Origin: a virus
Reading direction: 5' to 3' (one strand)
DNA: 38,213 bases
IMG/VR virus record: IMGVR_UViG_3300046535_001103
Location: 1-38,213 of that record
This document shows, in pieces, positions 8,385 through 16,973 of the stretch. The translations under genes were made by a program, and so were the position numbers. The first letter of the stretch is position 1; each line of letters begins with the position of its first letter. The notes beneath the pieces were generated by a model. That model ran no database searches. It was given only the letters and a program-made list of their open reading frames with translations, and had not been told where the DNA came from.

Positions 8385-9893
8385 ATGGGCAGCACATTCG
8401 CGCAGCCAGTCAACAATTTCAACACCACACTGGCCTCAAGCCATACGTCGGGGTTCGGGAACCTTGTTTTGACACTCAGCCCCGGCGCCCTCGCCTCGGG
8501 TCGGATCTGGCGCGTGACGGCGCTCCTCAATCCCGATACGGACGATGAGAGCGTACTCTGTATCTATGAGGCCACGAGCAATTCCGGCGCGACCCTGAAT
8601 GGAGTCACCACGGCCGAAGGCTATAGCGATACGAATCTCCCATCGGGCACGGCCATTCAAATACGAATGACCGCGAAGTATTTGAGCGAAGTTCAAACCG
8701 CGCTCAATTCGGCCGAGGCAACGATTGTCACCAATACGGCCAGCATCGCGACAATCAACTCGACCCTTGGAACTCTCGGCTCCGCGGCCTTCGTCTCAAC
8801 CTCGGCTTTCGACCCGGCCGGCGCGGCGGCGGCAATCACCAAAGCCTCCATCGGCCTCGGGAACGTCGAAAACACCGCGCTCTCGACATGGGCCGGCTCG
8901 ACGGCGATTACCACCCTTGGCACGATCACCACCGGCACGGTCCCCGTCGCGCATGTCTCGGGCCTCGGCTCGCTCGCAACGCAAAGCGGCACCTTCTCCG
9001 GAACGTCGAGCGGCACCAATACCGGCGACCAGACAATCACCCTTACGGGCGATGTCACAGGCAGCGGCATGGGAAGCTTTGCGGCGACCCTCGCCAATAC
9101 GGCAGTCACCGCCGGAAGCTATACCCTTGCGAGCATCACGATTGACGCCAAGGGGCGCATCACCGCGGCGGCCAATGGATCGGCCGGGGCCGGAAGCGTC
9201 ACCTCGGTTGCGATGACACTTCCGAGTTTTCTCTCAGTCACCGGAAGCCCGATCACCACGGCCGGAACGTTTATCGTCACGCTCGCGACCCAGGCGGCCA
9301 ATACCGTCTTGGCGGGCCCGACATCGAGCCCCTCAGCGACCCCCACGTTTCGGGCGCTCGTCCCGGCGGATATCCCCGACCTCTCGGGAACCTATGAAAC
9401 GGTTGCGGCGCTTGCGACGTGGGCCGGCTCGACAAGCCTGGTTACCCTCGGCACGATCACAACCGGCACCTGGCACGGCACGGCGGTGGCCGATTCCTTT
9501 ATCGCCAGCGCCTCGACCTGGAACGGAAAGCTATCCCCCAGCGGCTCGGGCGCTTCCCTTACCGGCATTACCGCATCACAGATTGATGAGCCCATCAACG
9601 CGCAGACCGGAACAACCTATACGCTGGTTCTGACGGATTCTGGAAAACTGATCACCCTGGCGAATGCCTCCGCGATCACATTGACCGTTCCGACGAATGC
9701 CTCGGTTGCTTTCGCGGTCGATTCGGTGGTTAATCTCGCGCAGACCGGGGCGGGGCAAGTCACCGTTACGGCGGCCGGGGGAGTGACGCTCCATTCTTAT
9801 CAGAGTAAGACCAATCTTGCCGGCCAATATGCGGGCGCAATGCTCAAGAAAACGGCAACGGATACCTGGCTACTCATCGGAAACCTCGCATGA
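8385..9893 (+). CDS. tail-fibre-like protein with repeated beta segments
   Basis: The 502-residue protein has three parts. The N-terminus (1 to about 110) has NFNTTLASSHTSGFGNLVL and could attach it to the virion. The middle is built of fibre-type repeats, including two LGTITTG segments each following a WAGST motif, and a DVTGSG...TIDAKGRITAA unit. The C-terminal beta domain ends LKKTATDTWLLIGNL, a common end of trimeric phage fibres. Fibre genes normally lie after the tape measure; here it is inside the neck module. Confidence 0.8.
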   Translation: MGSTFAQPVNNFNTTLASSHTSGFGNLVLTLSPGALASGRIWRVTALLNPDTDDESVLCIYEATSNSGATLNGVTTAEGYSDTNLPSGTAIQIRMTAKYLSEVQTALNSAEATIVTNTASIATINSTLGTLGSAAFVSTSAFDPAGAAAAITKASIGLGNVENTALSTWAGSTAITTLGTITTGTVPVAHVSGLGSLATQSGTFSGTSSGTNTGDQTITLTGDVTGSGMGSFAATLANTAVTAGSYTLASITIDAKGRITAAANGSAGAGSVTSVAMTLPSFLSVTGSPITTAGTFIVTLATQAANTVLAGPTSSPSATPTFRALVPADIPDLSGTYETVAALATWAGSTSLVTLGTITTGTWHGTAVADSFIASASTWNGKLSPSGSGASLTGITASQIDEPINAQTGTTYTLVLTDSGKLITLANASAITLTVPTNASVAFAVDSVVNLAQTGAGQVTVTAAGGVTLHSYQSKTNLAGQYAGAMLKKTATDTWLLIGNLA

Positions 9894-10582
9894 TTGGCAG
9901 CGGATTCGGGATTGTCGCGTCGTCGTTTCAAGCCGGCGGTGGCTTCTCGCCGACGGATATAGCCGGGCTAAAGATCTGGCTTAAGGCCGATTCGCTCTCG
10001 CTCTCGGACGGCGACCCGGTCGGGACGTGGGCCGACCAGAGCGGGCTAGGGAATAGTCCGACGTCGAGCGGTTCGAATCGGCCGACCTACCACACGGCGG
10101 TTATCAACGGGTTACCCGCGGTGCAATTTGATGGAGTGGACGATTACCTTACGAAATCGTTCACGCTCGCGCAGCCGGAACACGTTTTCCTGGTGGTTCG
10201 TCAAGACTCTTGGGTTTTAGGCGGTTCGATCCTCGATGGCACTTCGCTTTTCGTGATGCTCATACAGCAATACCCGGGCACACCGTCAGTCATTGCTTAC
10301 GCTGGTGGTTTCGGGCCTAACCCAACGTCGCCTTTGGGGTGGAGTTTGTTTGAGGTGCTCTTTAACGGCGCCTCATCAGAATTCCGGATAAACGCTGGAA
10401 GCGCAACAACTGGGGACGTAGGCGCGTCTAACGGAGGCGGCATCACGCTTGGCGCTCGCGGAGACACCGTTTCGCAGTATGCGGCGGTCACGATCGCGGA
10501 AGTGATTGTCTATGACTCCGCTCTCAGTTCGACCGATCGCGGACACCTCGAAACCTACCTCATGTCGAAGTATGGCCTTTAA
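9890..10582 (+). CDS. LamG/concanavalin-like lectin domain virion protein
   Basis: The 230-residue protein starts with an ATG overlapping the fibre gene by four bases. It contains LKIWLKADSLSLSDGDPVGTW, then PAVQFDGVDDYL and AEVIVYDSALSSTDRGHLE, the usual signature of laminin-G/concanavalin-like lectin folds found in phage adsorption proteins. It probably binds surface sugar, with the fibre protein just upstream as likely partner. The N-terminal 25 residues may be the virion attachment. Confidence 0.78.
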   Translation: MIGSGFGIVASSFQAGGGFSPTDIAGLKIWLKADSLSLSDGDPVGTWADQSGLGNSPTSSGSNRPTYHTAVINGLPAVQFDGVDDYLTKSFTLAQPEHVFLVVRQDSWVLGGSILDGTSLFVMLIQQYPGTPSVIAYAGGFGPNPTSPLGWSLFEVLFNGASSEFRINAGSATTGDVGASNGGGITLGARGDTVSQYAAVTIAEVIVYDSALSSTDRGHLETYLMSKYGL

Positions 10583-10597
10583 CACAAGGGGAGCCCA

Positions 10598-10933
10598 ATG
10601 GCCCAAGACCTCTCAGTGAAGCGAAAGAAACTGATTCCGTCCGTCGTCAACCAGGCGCAGTCGCTCCTCCAGGCGGCTGATCTTGCCGAGCGGTTGAAGC
10701 TCGCGCTCACCCAGGCCGGCGGCGGATTCCAGGACGATGATTTCGCGGCGCCCGCAAACGCGGCATTGCCCGATTATTCGTATTTGCAAGCATATGAGCC
10801 AAATGTGTTCTTGCATATCACGATACCGGCGCTTGACGCTTTTCTAGACTCCTCGATAGCGCCGAATGACTCGCCTCCAAGCACCACAACGCACCGGATG
10901 ATTCTTTACACCGTTCTCGGCCTTGTCCAATAA
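10598..10933 (+). CDS. small hypothetical protein after the lectin gene
   Basis: The 111-residue product has a basic helical first half (KRKKLIPSVVNQAQSLLQAADLAERLKLAL) and a beta/loop second half with no family I recognise. An AAGGGGAG ribosome binding site precedes the ATG. Its place between the lectin protein and the tail terminator suggests a virion or assembly role. Confidence 0.62.
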   Translation: MAQDLSVKRKKLIPSVVNQAQSLLQAADLAERLKLALTQAGGGFQDDDFAAPANAALPDYSYLQAYEPNVFLHITIPALDAFLDSSIAPNDSPPSTTTHRMILYTVLGLVQ

Positions 10934-10958
10934 CGCAAACCGGCACCCGGGCTAACGC

Positions 10959-11462
10959 ATGTTCAACCGCGGGCGATTCAATCAATTCCGATTCGACGGC
11001 CCCATTCTCGGCGGCTCGGGGCCTCCCCCCCCGCCGGCGCTCGACCTCAAACAGGCCATTGTTGAGGAGCTCGAAGCCTCGGCGGCGCTCGCGGCCATTG
11101 TCGGCACCGAGATTTACCCGAGCATGATTCCGCAGACCGCAAGCCTCCCGGCGATTTCCTACGGTTTCCAGCATGGCGGTTTTACCATGCATCTCGCGGG
11201 TTCAACCGGCATGCGCTGGACCCTGGTTGAATTCGAGTTTGAGGCCAACCTTCTATCCGACATCGAAGCAATCAACCGCATCCTCATCAACCGATTCGTC
11301 GGGTTCATCGGCGACCTCGACGGAATCAAGGTTCAATTCGTCACCTATGAAGATGAGGCCGATGGTTATTATGAGCCCCTCGAAGGCTCCGACCTCGGCA
11401 CCCATTGGAAACGAATCTATCTCCTTTTCAAGACCCGCGACCCGATCCCCACAAACGTCTAA
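10959..11462 (+). CDS. tail terminator (DUF3168-like)
   Basis: The 167-residue protein carries the DUF3168 pattern: LKQAIVEELEASAALAAIVG, then IYPSMIPQTASLPAISY, and a C-terminal VTYEDEADGYYEP region leading to HWKRIYLLFKT. Family members cap the tail tube and join it to the head. About 25 residues at the N-terminus, including a run of five prolines, precede the domain. It sits just upstream of the tube gene, the canonical position. Confidence 0.85.
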   Translation: MFNRGRFNQFRFDGPILGGSGPPPPPALDLKQAIVEELEASAALAAIVGTEIYPSMIPQTASLPAISYGFQHGGFTMHLAGSTGMRWTLVEFEFEANLLSDIEAINRILINRFVGFIGDLDGIKVQFVTYEDEADGYYEPLEGSDLGTHWKRIYLLFKTRDPIPTNV

Positions 11463-11471
11463 GGTGATTCC

Positions 11472-11924
11472 ATGACCGTCGTTGAGGCATCCGTACAGCC
11501 GGGCGAAGGAACGCTCCTCCAGGTTTCGATTTCCGCCTCCTTCGTCACCGTGGCGCAGGTTTACGAAGTCGACGGGCCGACCATGCTGGTTGAGGCGATT
11601 GACCGAACGGCGCTCAACACCGGCCTCATCCTCAAGCGGCCCTCGAAGTTCCCCGAGCCCGACAAGGTTTCGCTCAAAGTCTGGTTCGACCCGAGCGACA
11701 ATCACACCCAGCTTCTCTTCACCGGCGATGCCAACGTCCCCGGCACGATCGAAATCTATCAGCTCAAGATCAATGACCAGTACACAACGCACGCGCTTAT
11801 CGGATTCAGCGCGTTCCTCACCTCCTTCAAACTCAACGGAATGAAAGTCAAGAGCAACCTCGGGGCCGATATCGAGCTCCAACTCACGTCTCTGATCGAC
11901 TTCACCCCAGGCACGAGCCCCTGA
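11472..11924 (+). CDS. major tail tube protein
   Basis: The 150-residue protein fits the siphovirus tube fold: VSISASFVTVAQVYEVDGP, a central LKVWFDPSDNHTQLL, an IEIYQLKINDQ strand, and a closing LTSLIDFTPG end. Its position between tail terminator and assembly chaperones supports the call. A strong hairpin with a T-rich tail follows the gene, as is common for abundant structural products. Confidence 0.87.
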   Translation: MTVVEASVQPGEGTLLQVSISASFVTVAQVYEVDGPTMLVEAIDRTALNTGLILKRPSKFPEPDKVSLKVWFDPSDNHTQLLFTGDANVPGTIEIYQLKINDQYTTHALIGFSAFLTSFKLNGMKVKSNLGADIELQLTSLIDFTPGTSP

Positions 11925-11935
11925 CATGGTTCCCC

Positions 11936-11962
11936 GCCGGCCCCCTCGGCCGGCTTTCCTTT
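11936..11962 (+). terminator. intrinsic-type terminator after the tail tube gene
   Basis: GCCGGCC (11936-11942) pairs perfectly with GGCCGGC (11948-11954) around a five-base loop and is followed by TTTCCTTTT. It lies 12 bases after the tube stop, yet the tail genes continue on the same strand. Partial termination that favours tube over chaperone and tape measure is likely. Confidence 0.6.
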
Positions 11963-11995
11963 TCCCCTGGCAACCTCTTTCCTGGAGTCCGTCGC

Positions 11996-12379
11996 ATGAA
12001 CCTCGACCGAAACAAGATCATCCTTCTCAAGCCCGAGCTCAAGCGGGAATCGGTGTTCGTCAAGGAATGGGGGGGCACCGTTTGGGTGCGCACCCTCACG
12101 GCATGGGAACGCGATCACCTGGAGGCGGCATGGGAGGCCACCAAGCGCGTCAACTTTCGCGCCCGGCTCGCGGTGGCGACCGTTTGCGATAACCACGGCG
12201 TCGACCTGTTCATGATCGGCGACATCGAAACCCTCGGGCAGATGCCGGCCCCGGCATTGGAGGGCATCGTCGAAAAGGCATTCAAGCTCAACCGGTTCAC
12301 CAAACAGGATATTGAGGACTTGGAAAAAAACTCCGAGCCAGGCCCCTCCGTCGCCTCCTCTTCCGTCTCGCGGCCTTGA
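11996..12379 (+). CDS. tail assembly chaperone, upstream frame (gpG-like)
   Basis: The 127-residue protein (ELKRESVFVKEWGGTVWVRTL, then ERDHLEAAWEA and FTKQDIEDLEK) has the pattern of the first tail-assembly chaperone of long-tailed phages, which holds the tape measure during tail assembly. Near its end an A AAA AAC slip site (12325-12331) lies in the reading frame. A -1 shift there continues into the next frame and gives a longer fusion of about 218 residues, the expected gpG/gpGT arrangement. A TGGAGTC ribosome binding site precedes the ATG. Confidence 0.85.
   Translation: MNLDRNKIILLKPELKRESVFVKEWGGTVWVRTLTAWERDHLEAAWEATKRVNFRARLAVATVCDNHGVDLFMIGDIETLGQMPAPALEGIVEKAFKLNRFTKQDIEDLEKNSEPGPSVASSSVSRP
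12325..12331 (+). promoter_or_regulatory. programmed -1 frameshift site A AAA AAC
   Basis: The heptamer A AAA AAC lies in the zero frame of the first chaperone, in the X XXY YYZ arrangement for -1 slippage. After the slip the frame reads LRARPLRRLLFRLAALIGC with no stop and joins the second chaperone frame. A G/C-rich stretch follows that could form stimulating structure. Confidence 0.85.
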
Positions 12380-12651
12380 TCGGTTGCACGGTGGAGGAGC
12401 TCGGGGGCCGGATGTCATCGGCCGAGCTCTCGGAATGGCTTGCCTTCGAGTCGATCTATGGAATCCCCGATGTCTACTTTCAGACCGCGGCCATTTGCTC
12501 GACTCTCGATTCTGTTTGGCGCGAGCATCCCCGCAAGATTCATGAGGTGATTCCCTACTTCACCCCGGCCGAGGGCGCCGACCCGATCGGCCAATCCCCC
12601 GCGGAGATGTTTGCCAGACTCCGCACCTATTCGAGCATGCAAAAGAAATGA
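12331..12651 (+). CDS. tail assembly chaperone, -1 frame (gpT-like part)
   Basis: About 106 residues are added to the upstream chaperone after the -1 shift. The piece CTVEELGGRMSSAELSEWLAFESIYG is the typical pattern of the T part of tail chaperones, which recruits tail tube protein. Independent initiation (TTG at 12376) is possible but has no good ribosome binding site and would start in the middle of the LFRLAALIGC segment, so expression as a fusion from 11996 is preferred. Its stop overlaps the tape measure start (ATGA). Confidence 0.85.
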   Translation, partial: LRARPLRRLLFRLAALIGCTVEELGGRMSSAELSEWLAFESIYGIPDVYFQTAAICSTLDSVWREHPRKIHEVIPYFTPAEGADPIGQSPAEMFARLRTYSSMQKK

Positions 12652-14855
12652 GCCTCATCCGTAACATTCAGGTCCGCCTCGGCCTGGACACCTCGCAATT
12701 CTCGGCCGGCGCCCGCATGGCCACGGGCGACCTCCAGGGCCTCACTCGCTCGATGGAGGCGGCCAGGAACGCGGCGGCCTCCTTCAAGATGCCCAGCGTT
12801 CCCCCGCCGGCCCCCGAGGGCCCCGCGGCGAGGGCCTCATCCCCCTCGACCGAGGGCCCTCGGGGGGCCCCTGGCGGGCCCGTGGCGGCCTCCTCGGCCT
12901 CGGCGGCCTCCTCGGGGGCCTCCGCGCAGGCCGAGGGCATGGCGGCCAGTATGGAGCGAATGGAGGCCGGGGCGGTCATCATGGCCAGCCGGATCAAGGT
13001 TGCCATCACCTCGGCCATTGCCCCGATCGGGAATCTTATCGCGCAGGCGGCCTCTCAGTTTCGCCTTGTCGGTGGCACGGTGGTGGAATTCGCCGACAAG
13101 TTCAATTACCTCGGGAAACGCGCGTTCGTCACCCTCGATGTCGTGATGAAAATGTTGGGCAAGATCGGCGAGCGAATGAAGGCATTCAAGCCCGCCGATA
13201 TCGACGTTCTCCCCGTCCCCACGAGAACCAAGGATTATCTCGCGCTCTCATTCCAGGGCAACGCGGTTAAAAAGGCCCTCGACGGAATCGCGGGCGTTCG
13301 GTTCGATGCCTCGGCGGCCAGCGCTGGCAAGTTCACCTCCACGATACGGATCATCGGCCCGGCGGCGCAGCAGGCGGCCCGGGGCATCCGCGCCATCGGC
13401 ACCGAGGTGGCTCTTGCCCTCGGGGTGGTGGGTCTTATCTACAAGATCACCCAGGCGACGGTTGCGTATTTCAAGACGGCAATCGGCGGCGCTCGCGACC
13501 TGGCGGAAACCCAGAACAAGGTCAAGGAGATTTTCGGGGCGACCTCGGGTGTTGTCACCGCCAACGCCGAACGGATGGCCTCGGCCTACAAACTCCCCAA
13601 GGGCGAAATCCTCGACGCGGCTTCGAACATCGGCCTCCTCGCCAAGGGCGCAGGGCAATCAACGGCGGCCTCGGCGCAGCTCTCAAGCGTGATGGTGGAG
13701 GCGGCGGCCAATGCCTCCAGTTTCTACAATGTGCCGTTCGCCGATGCCTTGGACAAGATCCGATCCGGCCTCACCGGCGAAGCGCGACCCTTGAAGGATT
13801 TCGGCATCCTCATGGACGAATCCGCGGTCAAGGCCGAGGGCATGAAACTCGGGTTCATCAAAGCGGGCCAGGAGCTCAACGAACAAGGCAAGATCGCGGC
13901 CCGGAGCTCCATCATCCTCCGGGGCCTCTCGACGGCTAATGGCGACCTGGAGCGCACCCAGGACGGGGTTGCAAACCAGCTCCGGGCGCTTCACGGCAAC
14001 TTTGTGAACAACGCCACGGCCATCGGCGGCCTCTTCCTCCCGGCGGTTCAAAAGGGCCTCGCCGTCATGCTGGAATTCTCCTCGGCAACCTCGGGCACCT
14101 TTGAGGCAATCAAGGCCGGGGTTGAACCGATGGTCGAAACGTTCGTTGCCGGCCTGGACATGATCGGGCTTGTTCTCCGCAACCTCCCGGAATACGGCCA
14201 GATTGCATGGCTTGGGATCAAGGAGGGCGTTTACAACACGATCGCGGTTATCGAAGTGATCCCGGAAAACCTCGGCCGGATCGGCACTTACCTTGCCGGC
14301 AATTGGAAGGAGGTAATCGTCGATGCGGTCACAGCGGTTTGGACCGTCTTTCAAAACCTCGGCAACAATATCGGCGAGCTCTGGCATGCCATTACTCATG
14401 TGTTTGAGTCTGGCGAGTGGTCACCCAACTTCAAGCCCCTCCTCGAAGGGTTCGCCGCAACGGCGGCCCAGCTCCCCGAGATGGCAAAGCCTCAATTCGT
14501 CTCGATGGCCGATGATATCAAGGCCGTCATGGATAAGGTGGCGGCGAATGAGGCCAGGCGGGTGGTCAAGCGCGAGCCCAATGCCAAGCCCGAGCTCCCC
14601 AAGCTCGCGGGTGGGGCCGAGAAAAAGGAGTCAAAGGACAAGGAGGTTAAAACCGCGGCGGCGGCCGAGCTCGGCTCGAAGGAGGCGGCCTCGACCATCG
14701 CCAAGTTCATGAATCAGAGCAAGGCCGATGAGTCGAACAAGGCCACGGCGAAGAACACGGCGGCAATGGCTCGCCACACGATGACCATGGCGCAAGCCCT
14801 CGGAGAGATTGCCCATCGCGGCGGTTCGGATAAGCTCTCGGCCTTCACCCTCTGA
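12648..14855 (+). CDS. tail tape measure protein
   Basis: The 735-residue protein sets tail length and is the longest product in the window. The start MSLIRNIQVRLGLDTSQFSAG is typical of tape measures. Residues about 35-110 are Ala/Pro/Ser-rich low complexity, and a hydrophobic stretch (VALALGVVGLIYKITQATVAYF) lies near 250-270. The next part (ETQNKVKEIFG, then AERMASAYKLPKGEILDAAS) follows the usual tape measure pattern. The C-terminus has Lys/Glu helices. Its length predicts a tail of roughly 110 nm at the usual 0.15 nm per residue. Confidence 0.93.
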   Translation: MSLIRNIQVRLGLDTSQFSAGARMATGDLQGLTRSMEAARNAAASFKMPSVPPPAPEGPAARASSPSTEGPRGAPGGPVAASSASAASSGASAQAEGMAASMERMEAGAVIMASRIKVAITSAIAPIGNLIAQAASQFRLVGGTVVEFADKFNYLGKRAFVTLDVVMKMLGKIGERMKAFKPADIDVLPVPTRTKDYLALSFQGNAVKKALDGIAGVRFDASAASAGKFTSTIRIIGPAAQQAARGIRAIGTEVALALGVVGLIYKITQATVAYFKTAIGGARDLAETQNKVKEIFGATSGVVTANAERMASAYKLPKGEILDAASNIGLLAKGAGQSTAASAQLSSVMVEAAANASSFYNVPFADALDKIRSGLTGEARPLKDFGILMDESAVKAEGMKLGFIKAGQELNEQGKIAARSSIILRGLSTANGDLERTQDGVANQLRALHGNFVNNATAIGGLFLPAVQKGLAVMLEFSSATSGTFEAIKAGVEPMVETFVAGLDMIGLVLRNLPEYGQIAWLGIKEGVYNTIAVIEVIPENLGRIGTYLAGNWKEVIVDAVTAVWTVFQNLGNNIGELWHAITHVFESGEWSPNFKPLLEGFAATAAQLPEMAKPQFVSMADDIKAVMDKVAANEARRVVKREPNAKPELPKLAGGAEKKESKDKEVKTAAAAELGSKEAASTIAKFMNQSKADESNKATAKNTAAMARHTMTMAQALGEIAHRGGSDKLSAFTL

Positions 14856-14861
14856 GATACC

Positions 14862-15758
14862 ATGGCGCTTGTATCCATCGAAGAATCCCCGGATCGCGAA
14901 GGCGGCCAGAACAACCTGTGGCAGCGCACCTACCGGCGCAAGTATATCGTCATTACTGACGACCCATACGACGGGCCCGTTTTCATCGGCCAACAGTTGC
15001 CCTATTTCATCGGCAACTATTACCGGCTCGTCGATAACATGGGTGTGACGCGCGAGCATGATTTCAGCTCCTTCGTCAACAGCCTTGCGATCCGTTGCGT
15101 TTCCAAGGATGCTTGCCAGTGGGAGGCGGTTCTCGAATACGGGCCTTACAACCCGCAGATATTCCAGGCCAACCCGATATCTTGGCCTATCAAGATAGCG
15201 TGGGGTGGCACGAAGTTTGAGCGCGTTTACCAATACGACATCAACGGAATTGCCATCACCAATTCCGCCGGCCAGTATTTCGACCCCCCGGTTGTCGGCG
15301 ACGATTCCCGCATCAACCTCAAGATTGAGCGCAACGAACCGGTTTACAACCCGGCCATCGCGGCGGCCTACAAAGATGCCGTCAACTCCGATGTGTTCTT
15401 CGGGGGCAACCCGGGAACGTGGAAGCTTGCCCTCCCCACGGCCGACCTGGAGTACAACGTCGACTCGGGCACTCCCGACGGCTTCTATTACCGCATCACC
15501 TATAACTTCGAGTATCGCATTGAAGGATGGCAAGCGCTCATCCTCGATCAAGGCACAATGGTTCTCGATGGCGGAAACCGGCTCACCAATGCTCTCGGCA
15601 GCGACGGGGCCCCGGTCAGTTCCCCGATCCCCCTGAATGGCGCGGGCAAGGCCCTCCCCGCGGGGGGCACTCCGACTTTCCTGGCATTCGATATCTATAC
15701 CCCGATGCCATTCGCTCAGCTCAACCTCGATCCCACGTTTGCACCCGGCCAGATATGA
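14862..15758 (+). CDS. tail-tip protein, unknown (298 residues)
   Basis: This directly follows the tape measure, where distal tail proteins normally lie. The product is rich in Tyr, Asn and Pro with beta character (TYRRKYIVITDD, YRITYNFEYRIEGWQALIL). No recognisable Dit or Tal motif is visible, so I do not assign a family. Its position suggests a baseplate or tail-tip hub component. The next gene overlaps its stop (ATGA). Confidence 0.7.
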   Translation: MALVSIEESPDREGGQNNLWQRTYRRKYIVITDDPYDGPVFIGQQLPYFIGNYYRLVDNMGVTREHDFSSFVNSLAIRCVSKDACQWEAVLEYGPYNPQIFQANPISWPIKIAWGGTKFERVYQYDINGIAITNSAGQYFDPPVVGDDSRINLKIERNEPVYNPAIAAAYKDAVNSDVFFGGNPGTWKLALPTADLEYNVDSGTPDGFYYRITYNFEYRIEGWQALILDQGTMVLDGGNRLTNALGSDGAPVSSPIPLNGAGKALPAGGTPTFLAFDIYTPMPFAQLNLDPTFAPGQI

Positions 15759-16117
15759 AAATCTACGGGTTCTCCCATAAGGACGCGGGCCGGATCAAGG
15801 GCACGGTTGACCATCACGAAGGCTACTACCGCACCCAGAATCCGACCCCTCCCCGAGCGAAATATCCAGGCGCCGCGGGCCCCGGTGGGCTCATCGATTT
15901 CCAGAATGGGGGCAGCCAGATTAGCGCCGGTTCGTTCTCAAGCCCAGCCTCAGGGAGTGTGACGCTTTTGGTCCCAGCGACCGGGGCGGCGATGACGGCG
16001 ACCGGAGGCACGACGGTAACCGCTTATAACCAGTGGGGCACGGCGGTTGCCGCAAGCAAGTTCGGCAAAGGCCATTACCGCAACGGTTATTTCTATATCG
16101 TTGTTTGGGATTGCTGA
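15755..16117 (+). CDS. small tail-tip protein, unknown
   Basis: The 120-residue product starts in an ATGA overlap with the preceding gene. It has an N-terminal charged part (KIYGFSHKDAGRIKG) and a Gly/Ser/Thr/Ala-rich second half ending YFYIVVWDC. Low charge and small residues suggest a virion beta structure. The open frame upstream of 15755 is a shadow of the previous gene. No family recognised. Confidence 0.65.
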   Translation: MKIYGFSHKDAGRIKGTVDHHEGYYRTQNPTPPRAKYPGAAGPGGLIDFQNGGSQISAGSFSSPASGSVTLLVPATGAAMTATGGTTVTAYNQWGTAVAASKFGKGHYRNGYFYIVVWDC

Positions 16118-16118
16118 G

Positions 16119-16973
16119 ATGCCTAAGGTTTGCCGATCTTGTTGCACTCCCGTTACGGGCACCCTGTTGGGTTGCAATAGCGCAGCTCTGGCAAGCACCA
16201 CGGCAATCGTCAAAGACCACGGCACCGGCGCGACGGTCGGAAATCTGACAACCAACGGATCGGGCACCATTTCCGGGACAATCACCGCCACGGCGGGCCA
16301 ATCCCTCGATATCGTCGAAGCATCGGGCCGGTTCGCGCCCAAGAATTTCACATACAGTTCACCCAGCCTCGGAACGGTCACCCTCGTCGCCGGCACGGGC
16401 TATGCATGTGGGTGCTGCGCCTATCCTTTTGCTACCACGCTTTTCCTTACGCAGAGCGGCGTCCCCGTCACTCTCACCTATGGGAAAGTGTTCGCGTGGG
16501 GCGGCGTGACGATTACAGGCTGGTACGGATGTGTGAGCGTTCCCAACGCCTCAGTCACTAGGTTCATCAACGGCGGTGGCGTCACCGATTGCTCGGCGGG
16601 TGGGGCCGCCAACACAACCTTCGACTTCCTCCTCTTTATATCCAGCGGCGCCTGCAAGCTCCTCGCCGGCAGCAATTTTTGTTGCGTCACGGGCGGCGCC
16701 AATCCCTCCGGCCTCGCCAATTGCAATTACACCCACTTCGCCGAAGTTTGCTACGATTGCGGCAATCAGCCCATTCCGGCCACCTTTGACGCGGCCGTGG
16801 CCACCGTGAGTAATTTCACGGGCAACGCAGGCCGGGCTGTCACCGTCGGCGCGTGTCCCCCAGCCCTCTCGCTCACGGCCGGCGGCGCCTACCTCACCAG
16901 CACCTCGATCTTTTTGCCTTGCACGGGAGTTACCACGATTCCCATGTGGGGCACGTGCACCATCACCGAATGA
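16119..16973 (+). CDS. cysteine-rich tail protein
   Basis: The 284-residue protein contains about 18 cysteines, starting with CRSCC at residues 5-9 and including a CGCC cluster, a CC pair and a CYDC motif. After the N-terminal cysteines comes a segment like a carboxypeptidase-regulatory beta sandwich (STTAIVKDHGTGATVG, GTISGTITATAG). The ATTLFLTQSGVPVTLTYGK part resembles repeats I associate with planctomycete prophage tail proteins; this is memory, not a search. Disulphides or bound metal may stabilise an adsorption protein. The start ATG lies one base after the previous stop codon. Confidence 0.72.
   Translation: MPKVCRSCCTPVTGTLLGCNSAALASTTAIVKDHGTGATVGNLTTNGSGTISGTITATAGQSLDIVEASGRFAPKNFTYSSPSLGTVTLVAGTGYACGCCAYPFATTLFLTQSGVPVTLTYGKVFAWGGVTITGWYGCVSVPNASVTRFINGGGVTDCSAGGAANTTFDFLLFISSGACKLLAGSNFCCVTGGANPSGLANCNYTHFAEVCYDCGNQPIPATFDAAVATVSNFTGNAGRAVTVGACPPALSLTAGGAYLTSTSIFLPCTGVTTIPMWGTCTITE

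Noticed and set aside
14862-15758. Distal tail protein (Dit) assignment
   Set aside because: Position fits, but no motif of the family is visible, so the product is left as unknown.
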